Of a stretch of 6,754 nt of DNA, positions 1 to 5,641 are shown piece after piece. The notes beneath the pieces were generated by a model, which saw nothing but the letters and a program-made list of their open reading frames with translations, searched no databases and had not been told where the DNA came from. The stretch is taken from positions 1-6,754 of the forward strand of contig DEIP01000030.1 of NCBI GenBank assembly GCA_002352605.1, read 5' to 3'. This DNA comes from Desulfobacteraceae bacterium UBA2771 (lineage in GTDB: Bacteria; Desulfobacterota; Desulfobacteria; Desulfobacterales; Desulfosarcinaceae). Numbering within the stretch: position 1 is the stretch's first letter; the number at the start of each line of letters is the position of its first letter. The position numbers and the translations under genes were made by a program.

Positions 1-62
1 TCAATGGACGTCCCTAAACCCCCCTCTCATATATTTCAATGGACGTCCCTAAACCCCCCTCT
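1..62. repeat. Two direct copies of a 27-bp repeat
   Basis: The same 27 bases, beginning TCAATGGACGTCCCTAAA and ending CCCCCCTCT, occur at 1-27 and 36-62 with no mismatch, separated by 8 bases. Each copy holds the 8-bp palindrome GGACGTCC (6-13 and 41-48). Two copies with an 8-base gap do not make a CRISPR array. The arrangement looks like an intergenic repeat family or the edge of a small mobile or REP-like element. The first copy starts at base 1 of the window, so more copies may lie to the left. Confidence 0.85.
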
Positions 63-81
63 AAACCCCCCTAAACCCCCC
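47..81 (-). repeat. C-rich TAAACCCCCC tract, G-quadruplex candidate on the - strand
   Basis: C runs lie at 47-49, 54-59, 66-71 and 76-81, separated by TAAA, TCTAAA and TAAA. Read on the - strand this is four G tracts of at least three with loops of 4, 6 and 4 bases, which meets the usual G3+N1-7 pattern for a G-quadruplex. It resembles telomeric TTTAGGG repeats, but that is presumably coincidence in a bacterial sequence. The tract partly overlaps the second 27-bp repeat and looks like a local expansion of its 3' end. Whether it folds in the cell is unknown. Confidence 0.6.
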
Positions 82-101
82 GATTTGAAGGATTTCGCTA
101 C

Positions 102-122
102 CTTTTGCCAATCGGGCAAAAG
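102..122. other. Perfect 8-bp inverted repeat (hairpin)
   Basis: CTTTTGCC (102-109) pairs exactly with GGCAAAAG (115-122) around the 5-base loop AATCG. There is no T run after it on either strand, so it is not a standard intrinsic terminator. It could be the end structure of an upstream transcript, part of the neighbouring repeat element, or chance. Confidence 0.4.
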
Positions 123-198
123 TCGCTCAACGCTTGGAAACCTACCCCTGTAAAGAGTCGTTGGATCCAGAAGCATCGGCGATTGTTAATTTTTATTT

Positions 199-228
199 TT
201 GAAACCGGTTGGGTGATAAAAATACAAT
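199..228 (+). promoter_or_regulatory. Candidate sigma70 promoter A for urtA
   Basis: TTGAAA (199-204) matches the -35 consensus at 5 of 6 positions and TACAAT (223-228) matches the -10 consensus at 5 of 6, with an 18-base spacer. Transcription would start near 235 and give a leader of roughly 310 bases before urtA. It overlaps candidate B at 230-258. The surrounding DNA is very AT-rich, so chance matches are likely. Confidence 0.35.
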
Positions 229-262
229 ATTGCAATAAATAATTGGTAGACTTACAATATTG
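223..262. repeat. Decamer TACAATATTG repeated at 30-bp spacing
   Basis: TACAATATTG occurs at 223-232 and 253-262, exactly 30 bases apart and identical. Each copy contains the palindrome CAATATTG. A spacing of 30 bp is close to three turns of B-DNA, so a dimeric regulator could bind both sites on the same face of the helix. The copies also coincide with the -10 elements of the two candidate promoters, where a bound protein would block RNA polymerase. No known regulator box is recognised. Confidence 0.45.
230..258 (+). promoter_or_regulatory. Candidate sigma70 promoter B for urtA
   Basis: TTGCAA (230-235, 4 of 6 to the -35 consensus) and TACAAT (253-258, 5 of 6 to the -10 consensus) are separated by an ideal 17 bases. 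The start point would be near 265. Its -10 element is the second copy of the decamer that also supplies the -10 of candidate A, so the two promoters look like offset duplicates, or one real promoter plus an echo. Confidence 0.3.
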
Positions 263-386
263 AACTTGTACGATGGAAGGCGATATGCACGATTGTTTCC
301 AAATATGCTCGTATATTTTCCTGCAAAAAAAATTTTTGCATACAATACAACAAATTACTTCTAATGGGAACCGACGATCACAACCA

Positions 387-403
387 TGGCATGCTAAATG
401 CCA
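387..403 (+). promoter_or_regulatory. TGGCAT/ATGCCA dyad, possible sigma54 -24/-12 element
   Basis: TGGCAT (387-392) and ATGCCA (398-403) form a perfect 6-bp inverted repeat around GCTAA. The same bases match the sigma54 pattern TGGCAC-N5-TTGC with the GG and GC doublets at the required spacing (GG 388-389, GC 400-401) and two mismatches, at the sixth base and at the first T of the -12 part. A sigma54 promoter here would start near 413 and would suit nitrogen control by an NtrC-type activator. No matching NtrC dyad was found upstream, so an operator for another regulator is an equal alternative. Confidence 0.35.
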
Positions 404-419
404 AGGAGGAGCAGAAGCT

Positions 420-470
420 ATGCGTGGCATTGTACATAAAAAGACGCGCATTTTTGTGTGCCATCCATAA
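420..470 (+). CDS. Possible 16-residue leader peptide upstream of urtA
   Basis: A short open frame begins at ATG 420 and ends at TAA 468-470, encoding MRGIVHKKTRIFVCHP. It is preceded by AAGGAGG (403-409) with an overlapping GGAG at 408-411, 8 bases before the ATG. This is one of the strongest Shine-Dalgarno sequences in the window and is otherwise unexplained. The peptide is basic, has no run of a single amino acid typical of attenuation leaders, and matches no family I recognise. If transcription starts at a sigma54 site near 413, its ribosome site would be lost, so it would be translated only from an upstream promoter. Chance is quite possible. Confidence 0.25.
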   Translation: MRGIVHKKTRIFVCHP

Positions 471-536
471 ATGACCAGTTTGATAGAAACTTTGGATGGA
501 CACGACCTGTCACTCACCATCCCATTGTACTGCTAA

Positions 537-542
537 AAGGAG
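537..542 (+). promoter_or_regulatory. Ribosome binding site that sets the urtA start
   Basis: AAGGAG lies 5 bases before ATG 548. It decides the start: the same frame is open back to GTG 458, but the extra 30 residues would sit in front of a well-formed signal peptide and no ribosome site precedes the GTG. Confidence 0.85.
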
Positions 543-547
543 TAAGA

Positions 548-1837
548 ATGAAATTTCGTAGAAGCACACTATTGAGTCTAATCTTTTTACTTGCCGGTTC
601 TTTTTTGTCCGGAAATGCCATGGCCAAAGAAACCATTAAGGTCGGTGTCCTTCATTCCCTGTCCGGAACCATGGCCATCAGCGAAACGACCCTCAAGGAC
701 ACCATACTCATGCTCATTGATGAGCAGAACAAAAAGGGCGGACTTTTGGGCAAGACCCTCGAACCGGTGGTTGTCGATCCTGCGTCCAATTGGCCGTTAT
801 TTGCAGAAAAAGCTCGCGAATTGGTCGAAAAGCAAAAAGTCGCGGCCGTATTCGGTTGCTGGACTTCCGTTTCCAGAAAATCCGTATTGCCCGTATTTGA
901 AGAGTTGAACAGTCTTCTTTTTTACCCGGTTCAGTATGAAGGTGAAGAATCTTCGAAAAATGTTTTCTATACCGGTGCGGCACCCAACCAGCAGGCCGTC
1001 CCTGCCGTCGATTATCTGATGAAAAACATTGGGGTAAAACGATGGGTCTTGGCCGGAACCGATTATGTCTACCCCCGGACCACGAATAAAATTCTCGAAG
1101 CCTATCTTAAAGCCAAGGGCGTGCCGGAAACGGACATCATGATCAATTACACACCTTTCGGGCATTCGGATTGGCAGTCCATTGTATCCGAAATAAAAAA
1201 ATTCGGCGCGACCGGTAAGAAGACGGCGGTGGTTTCCACCATTAACGGCGATGCCAATGTTCCTTTTTACAAGGAACTGGGTAACCAGGGGGTCACAGCC
1301 GAGTCGATTCCGGTGGTCGCTTTTTCCGTGGGAGAAGAAGAGTTGTCTGGCATCGATACCAAACCTTTGGTGGGACATCTGGCCGCATGGAACTATTTTA
1401 TGAGCGTGGATACGGAAATCAACGATGCTTTCATCGATAGTTGGCATGGATTTATTAAAAACAAAGAGCGGGTGACCAATGATCCCATGGAAGCGCATTT
1501 TATCGGGTTTAGGATGTGGGTCAAAGCCGTTGAGAAAGCAGGGACGACCGATCCCATGGCCGTTCAAGATGCCATTATCGGCATAACCGTTCCCAATTTG
1601 TCCGGTGGGTATAGTGCCATGATGCCCAATCACCATATCACCAAACCGGTTCTCATTGGAGAGATTCAAGACGACGGCCAATTTGAGATTGTTTGGCAGA
1701 CCACGGGATTGGTCGTGGGCGATGCCTGGTCCGACTTTCTTCCCGGTTCCAAGGATCTTATCTCGGACTGGCGCAGACCCCTTGCTTGCGGAAACTATAA
1801 TGTAACAACCGGTACATGTTCGGGGAATAATAAATAA
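548..1837 (+). CDS. urtA: Urea ABC transporter, periplasmic urea-binding protein UrtA
   Basis: UrtA captures urea in the periplasm and hands it to the UrtB-UrtC channel. The 429-residue product begins with a Sec signal peptide: MKFRR, a hydrophobic core at about 7-22, and a likely signal peptidase I cut after AMA at 24-26. There is no lipobox. The mature part opens with IKVGVLHSLSGTMAISE, the start of the type I periplasmic-binding fold (Peripla_BP/LivJ class) in its urea/amide branch. Other family stretches are VFGCWTSVSRKSVLPVFEE (101-119), LFYPVQYEG (124-132), the TGAAPNQQ segment (142-149) and the C-terminal CGNYNVTTGTC (414-424). Length is normal for the family. It is first in the operon and separated from urtB by an inverted repeat, which may let it be made in excess of the membrane parts. 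The short-chain amide-binding relatives (FmdD/AmiC type) are the main alternative, but the full urtBCDE set and ureD downstream argue for urea. Confidence 0.96.
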   Translation: MKFRRSTLLSLIFLLAGSFLSGNAMAKETIKVGVLHSLSGTMAISETTLKDTILMLIDEQNKKGGLLGKTLEPVVVDPASNWPLFAEKARELVEKQKVAAVFGCWTSVSRKSVLPVFEELNSLLFYPVQYEGEESSKNVFYTGAAPNQQAVPAVDYLMKNIGVKRWVLAGTDYVYPRTTNKILEAYLKAKGVPETDIMINYTPFGHSDWQSIVSEIKKFGATGKKTAVVSTINGDANVPFYKELGNQGVTAESIPVVAFSVGEEELSGIDTKPLVGHLAAWNYFMSVDTEINDAFIDSWHGFIKNKERVTNDPMEAHFIGFRMWVKAVEKAGTTDPMAVQDAIIGITVPNLSGGYSAMMPNHHITKPVLIGEIQDDGQFEIVWQTTGLVVGDAWSDFLPGSKDLISDWRRPLACGNYNVTTGTCSGNNK

Positions 1838-1961
1838 AAGGTATTCAGAAGCCGGAATTCAGAATAAGAAAATTCCAATCGGTGCTATCGAAATTAAAAT
1901 TGACAGAACAACGCGACGATAACCCTTCTGGTTCCTGAATTCTGGCTCCCGGATTCTTTTT
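1836..1961. repeat. Long imperfect inverted repeat filling the urtA-urtB gap
   Basis: By hand alignment, 1836-1864 is complementary to 1933-1961 at 22 of 29 positions without gaps. Three of the seven exceptions become G-U pairs in RNA, so about 25 of 29 could pair around a 68-base loop. The core is GCCGGAATTCAG (1851-1862) against CTGAATTCTGGC (1935-1946). The left arm starts inside the urtA stop codon and the right arm ends in a TTTTT run (1957-1961). It could act as a partial terminator or 3' stabiliser of urtA mRNA, lowering urtBCDE relative to urtA. Its GAATTC-cored sequence also looks like a dispersed genomic repeat. Function is inferred. Confidence 0.6.
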
Positions 1962-2003
1962 CTACAAAATTCTAATAATTTTGCATTCGCATAAAAGGCC
2001 ATC

Positions 2004-3650
2004 ATGGTTGCATTCTCGTACAAGCTGAAAAAATGGATTCTCTACACTGTTGTCGCGATCATTGGTCTAAGCTTTGGTTCCTTGGATCGATGTTTGGCTG
2101 AAACAACGCAAATTGGCGTTTTTAATGAAGCTCTGGTCCTTTTGTTGGAAAAGAATTTTTCTAAAAAATCGGTGGCCATCGAAAAATTGGCCGAAAGCGG
2201 CGATGCCCGCAGCGAACGGATTTTAGAGGCGTTGCTGTCCGGAGATCTCTTTTATTTAAAAAAGAATAAGACATTGGTATACGCCCACCGGGAAGGGAGC
2301 GCCTATGCCATCCGTGAAGTTCTCACCGATGAAGATCTGGGTATAGAAAAAAAGCGAAAGCTTAAAAAAATTGCCATTAACAACAACCTGCGCGCGCAGT
2401 TAAAGGATGTGCTTGCCCGGATGGGGCTGACTCATGCCGATGCAGGCATTCGACTGGCTGCCGTCAATAAAATGCTGGATACCCTTACACCGGAAATCGA
2501 CGAACTGTTGACCGACAGGCTTGAAACCGAGACTGATCCGGATGTCAAGGAGGCATTGATGACCGCATTGTCCATTGCCGTTTTGCGCGGCGGTCCGGAA
2601 ACGAATACGTCTGATCGGTTGGATGTCCTACAGCAACTCACCGGCAACCTTCAACCTGCCGTGCGCAATGAACTGACCCAGCTGATGGAAAAAGAAACCG
2701 ATGCAGATCTTCGCAAGGCGGCCAGCGCCATATTGGATGGCATTGAAATGCGCATTGCCATTTTCGAATTTTTCGAAACCCTGTTTTTTGGCCTAAGTCT
2801 AGGTTCTGTTCTGGTGCTGGCGGCCATTGGTCTGGCCATCACCTTTGGTGTGATCGGTGTGATCAACATGGCCCACGGCGAGTTGATCATGTTAGGGGCC
2901 TACACGACCTATGTGTTCCAGCAGATGATGCCGGATGCCATCGGTATGGCGCTCCTGCTTTCCATCCCGGCGGCCTTTGCTGTTTCCGGTCTGGCCGGCA
3001 TACTGATCGAACGCACCATCATCCGTTTTCTTTACGGCCGTCCGCTGGAGACCCTGCTGGCCACTTTTGGCCTCAGTCTGATTTTGCAGCAGGCCGTTCG
3101 TTCCATCTTCTCGCCACTCAACCGAAGTGTGACCACACCGGACTGGATGAGCGGGGCCATTCAACTCAACCCTGTGCTGTCATTGACCACCAATCGGGTG
3201 GTTATTCTCATCTTTTCGTTCTTGGTCTTTGCCGGTCTATCCCTTTTGCTCAAAAAAAGTTCCATCGGCTTGCAGGTGAGGGCGGTATCCCAAAACCGGC
3301 CCATGGCTCGTGCCATGGGCGTGCGTGCGGCCCGGGTCGATGCCCTGACCTTCGGTCTCGGTTCCGGTATCGCCGGTATTGCAGGCGTTGCCCTTTCCCA
3401 GTTGACCAATGTGGGACCCAACCTCGGTCAGGCCTACATTGTGGATTCTTTCATGGTGGTTGTTTTCGGCGGGGTCGGCAATTTGTGGGGCACCCTGATC
3501 GGTGGTCTGTCATTGGGGGTGACCAACAAGTTTTTAGAGCCCTGGACCGGCGCCGTGCTGGCAAAAATCCTGATTCTCGTTATTATTATTTTATTTATTC
3601 AGAAGCGGCCCCAGGGCCTGTTTCCCCAAAAAGGCCGCGCTGCCGGGTGA
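2004..3650 (+). CDS. urtB: Urea ABC transporter, permease UrtB
   Basis: UrtB is one of the two inner-membrane subunits that form the urea channel with UrtC. The 548-residue product has three parts. Residues 1-32 look like a signal peptide (KLKK, a hydrophobic core at 12-27, possible cut after CLA). About 33-245 is a soluble helical region with HEAT-like segments, such as GIRLAAVNKMLDTL (148-161) and AVRNELTQLMEKETDADLRK (219-238). About 250-545 is the LivH-type permease with multiple membrane helices. In the last part, AIGLAITFGVIGVINMAHGE (274-293) is the family hallmark, the cytoplasmic coupling loop QVRAVSQNRPMARAMGV lies near 422-438, and the end RPQGLFPQKGR is typical. The extension occurs in many proteobacterial UrtB proteins and is absent from LivH. 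AAAAGG (1993-1998) is a modest ribosome site 5 bases before the ATG. The stop codon is 6 bases from urtC. Confidence 0.96.
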   Translation: MVAFSYKLKKWILYTVVAIIGLSFGSLDRCLAETTQIGVFNEALVLLLEKNFSKKSVAIEKLAESGDARSERILEALLSGDLFYLKKNKTLVYAHREGSAYAIREVLTDEDLGIEKKRKLKKIAINNNLRAQLKDVLARMGLTHADAGIRLAAVNKMLDTLTPEIDELLTDRLETETDPDVKEALMTALSIAVLRGGPETNTSDRLDVLQQLTGNLQPAVRNELTQLMEKETDADLRKAASAILDGIEMRIAIFEFFETLFFGLSLGSVLVLAAIGLAITFGVIGVINMAHGELIMLGAYTTYVFQQMMPDAIGMALLLSIPAAFAVSGLAGILIERTIIRFLYGRPLETLLATFGLSLILQQAVRSIFSPLNRSVTTPDWMSGAIQLNPVLSLTTNRVVILIFSFLVFAGLSLLLKKSSIGLQVRAVSQNRPMARAMGVRAARVDALTFGLGSGIAGIAGVALSQLTNVGPNLGQAYIVDSFMVVVFGGVGNLWGTLIGGLSLGVTNKFLEPWTGAVLAKILILVIIILFIQKRPQGLFPQKGRAAG

Positions 3651-3656
3651 TGATTC

Positions 3657-4799
3657 ATGATCTCTTATCCTAAAATACTACAGACGGACCTAGGCGGCTC
3701 CCTGCTCCTTGGCATCCTGATGATCGCCGGCCTATTGGTTCCGTTGCTCAACCTGACGGTAAACGATACCCACCTGTTGCATGTCTCCACATACACCATG
3801 GCCCTTTTGGGGAAATACCTGTGCTATGCGTTGCTGGCCATTGCCGTAGACTTGGTATGGGGGTATCTGGGAATCCTGAGCCTGGGCCACGGCGCTTTTT
3901 TTACCCTGGGTGGATATGCCATGGGCATGTACCTGATGCGCCAGATCGGAACCCGTGGGGTATACGGGCACCCTTTGCTGCCCGATTTTATGGTATTTCT
4001 CAACTGGCCCGAACTTCCCTGGTTTTGGAACGGTTTCAACTGGTTCTGGTTTGCCATGCTCATGGTGATTGTTGTTCCCGGATTGCTTGCCTATGTGTTC
4101 GGCTGGTTCGCCTTTCGGTCCCGTGTCACCGGCGTCTATCTTTCTATCATGACCCAGGCTTTGACCTATGCGCTGATGCTGGCTTTTTTTCGCAACGAAA
4201 TGGGATTCGGCGGCAACAACGGGCTCACCGATTTCAAGGATATCCTGGGATTTTCCCTCCAGTCCGATGAGACTCGTGCCGGTCTTTTTGTGGCCTCGGT
4301 TATCGCCCTGGCCGGGGGCTATGTGAGCAGTCGCTGGGTCATGAACTCGCGGCTGGGAAAACTTTGCACGGCCATCCGGGACGAGGAGGATCGTGCACGA
4401 TTTATCGGGTATCGCGTGGAAGACGCCAAACTTTGGGTGTTTACTTTTTCTGCTGTGCTGGCCGGCATTGCCGGAGCCTTGTATGTTCCCCAGGTGGGCA
4501 TCATCAATCCTACCGAATTTGCTCCCCTGGCTTCCATTGAAATCGTTATCTGGGTTGCGGTCGGCGGTCGTGCCACCTTGTATGGTGCGGTAATCGGTGC
4601 CATGATCATCAATTATGCCAAGAGCTACCTGACGGCGGCCTTACCCGATGTCTGGCTTTTCGGTTTGGGAGCGTTGTTCATTCTGGTGACCCTCTTTTTG
4701 CCCCATGGGGTTGCCGGTCTTTTTAGACAGGGAAGCTTTGCCTTCTGGTGGAAAAAGAAGGAAACCTTGACAGTTGTCGCGGAAAGGGCCAATTTATGA
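3657..4799 (+). CDS. urtC: Urea ABC transporter, permease UrtC
   Basis: UrtC is the second inner-membrane subunit of the urea channel and pairs with UrtB. The 380-residue product belongs to the LivM-type permease family (BPD_transp_2). After an N-terminal helix (about 15-33) come YLGILSLGHGAFFTLGGYAMG (70-90), the family's first conserved block, and a loop rich in Trp and Phe (about 112-132) characteristic of UrtC and longer than in LivM. Next are GVYLSIMTQALTYALML (159-175), FGGNNGLTDF (184-193) and the coupling-loop region GKLCTAIRDEEDRARFIGY (234-252). The closing helices end in FLPHGVAGLF (347-356). ATG 3657 follows the urtB stop after 6 bases, with a weak GGTGA (3646-3650) overlapping that stop, so translation is probably coupled. 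The last four bases overlap urtD as ATGA. Nothing is truncated. Confidence 0.96.
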   Translation: MISYPKILQTDLGGSLLLGILMIAGLLVPLLNLTVNDTHLLHVSTYTMALLGKYLCYALLAIAVDLVWGYLGILSLGHGAFFTLGGYAMGMYLMRQIGTRGVYGHPLLPDFMVFLNWPELPWFWNGFNWFWFAMLMVIVVPGLLAYVFGWFAFRSRVTGVYLSIMTQALTYALMLAFFRNEMGFGGNNGLTDFKDILGFSLQSDETRAGLFVASVIALAGGYVSSRWVMNSRLGKLCTAIRDEEDRARFIGYRVEDAKLWVFTFSAVLAGIAGALYVPQVGIINPTEFAPLASIEIVIWVAVGGRATLYGAVIGAMIINYAKSYLTAALPDVWLFGLGALFILVTLFLPHGVAGLFRQGSFAFWWKKKETLTVVAERANL

Positions 4800-5641
4800 A
4801 CACACTGGAGAACATACGTTCCTTTTGGCCTAGAGACCAGGTTTTTGATTTTCTCATCCCCGACATGCCGCCCGACCTGGACCTGACCCATGGCGTGATT
4901 CTCTATCTGGAAGGGATCTCCGTAAGTTTTGGTGGTTTCAAGGCGGTAGATGATCTGAATCTGTATATCCAAAATGGTGAGTTGCGCTGTATCATTGGTC
5001 CCAACGGGGCTGGCAAGACCACCATCATGGATATCATTACCGGCAAGACCTCACCGGATACAGGTTCCGCATGGTTCGGGCAGCGGATCAACCTGCTCAA
5101 AATGAATGAGCCTGAAATTGCCCGGTCCGGTATCGGACGAAAATTTCAAAAACCCACCGTGTTCGAAAACCATACGGTTCATGACAATCTCGAGCTTGCC
5201 ATGGTCGGAAACAAACAGGTATGGTCCACCCTTACTGCCAAACTCAATTCGGTCCAGCAGGGCAATATTGAGGCGGTTTTGGAAACCATCGGTTTAAAGG
5301 AGAAGATTACCGCCAGGGCAGGTTCCCTTTCCCATGGGCAAAAACAATGGCTGGAAATCGGCATGCTGCTCATGCAAAATCCCAAGCTGCTGCTGGTGGA
5401 TGAACCGGTGGCTGGTATGACCCAACAGGAGACGGAACGCACCGCCGAATTGCTCACTGATTTGGCCGGGACACGCAGTGTGGTGGTTGTGGAGCACGAC
5501 ATGGAATTTGTACGTTCCATCGCCCAAGAAGTTACCGTCTTGCACCAGGGAAGGGTCTTGGCGGAAGGGCGGATGGACGAGGTGCAAAATAACCAGGAGG
5601 TAATCGAAGTTTATTTGGGAGAAGAAAATGCTCCACATTGA
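4796..5641 (+). CDS. urtD: Urea ABC transporter, ATP-binding protein UrtD
   Basis: UrtD is one of the two cytoplasmic ATPases that power urea import and is of the LivG class. The chosen start is ATG 4796, overlapping the urtC stop in ATGA, because GGAAAGGG (4781-4788) lies 7 bases upstream. The frame is open from 4748, but those extra codons lie inside urtC. The 281-residue product has a 33-residue N-terminal lead, then ILYLEGISVSFGGFKAVDDL, which is typical of UrtD. The ATPase motifs are complete: Walker A GPNGAGKT (68-75), Q-loop Gln118 in RKFQKP, signature LSHGQ (178-182), Walker B LLLVDEP (198-204) and H-loop His234 in VVEHD. MEFVRSIAQEVTVLHQGRVLAEG and the ending VIEVYLG are also typical. 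Its 3' end overlaps urtE by 14 bases. Confidence 0.96.
   Translation: MNTLENIRSFWPRDQVFDFLIPDMPPDLDLTHGVILYLEGISVSFGGFKAVDDLNLYIQNGELRCIIGPNGAGKTTIMDIITGKTSPDTGSAWFGQRINLLKMNEPEIARSGIGRKFQKPTVFENHTVHDNLELAMVGNKQVWSTLTAKLNSVQQGNIEAVLETIGLKEKITARAGSLSHGQKQWLEIGMLLMQNPKLLLVDEPVAGMTQQETERTAELLTDLAGTRSVVVVEHDMEFVRSIAQEVTVLHQGRVLAEGRMDEVQNNQEVIEVYLGEENAPH

Larger units (their letters stand above)
1..547. other. Upstream non-coding region of the urt operon
   Basis: This stretch has no convincing full-length gene on either strand. The open frames in it are short, have no recognisable family features and mostly overlap AT-rich or repetitive DNA. It divides into a repeat-rich left end (1-81), a small hairpin (102-122), an AT-rich promoter-like segment (about 190-265), a further AT-rich segment with no clear signal (265-380), and a segment just before urtA carrying a dyad and a possible leader ORF (387-470). 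The separately listed sites are candidates by inspection. The left edge probably lies between the urt operon and whatever precedes it, because no gene end is visible. Confidence 0.7.

Noticed and set aside
1..62. Possible CRISPR array
   Set aside because: Only two repeats, an 8-base gap that is too short for a spacer, and no cas genes in the window.
446..464. TGGCAC...GC sigma54-like match on the - strand
   Set aside because: The gap between the GG and GC doublets is one base too long, and sigma54 promoters tolerate little spacing change.
273..470. 65-codon open frame on the + strand
   Set aside because: The upstream ATG has no good ribosome site and the first part looks random. Only its last 16 codons, from ATG 420, have a strong Shine-Dalgarno and are kept as a low-confidence leader.
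98..520. 140-codon open frame on the - strand upstream of urtA
   Set aside because: No domain, signal or ribosome site is recognisable, composition is unlike a real protein (many Cys, Ile and Phe from AT-rich DNA), and it overlaps the hairpin and the promoter-like sequences of the + strand.
458..547. 30-residue N-terminal extension of UrtA from GTG 458
   Set aside because: It would bury the signal peptide, has no ribosome site, and AAGGAG is well placed for ATG 548.
797..1681. 294-codon open frame on the - strand inside urtA
   Set aside because: It is fully covered by a well-conserved UrtA reading frame on the other strand and has no family features of its own; a codon-bias shadow.
4748..4795. 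16-residue extension of UrtD
   Set aside because: It lies wholly within the end of urtC in another frame; ATG 4796 has a proper ribosome site and the standard ATGA junction.
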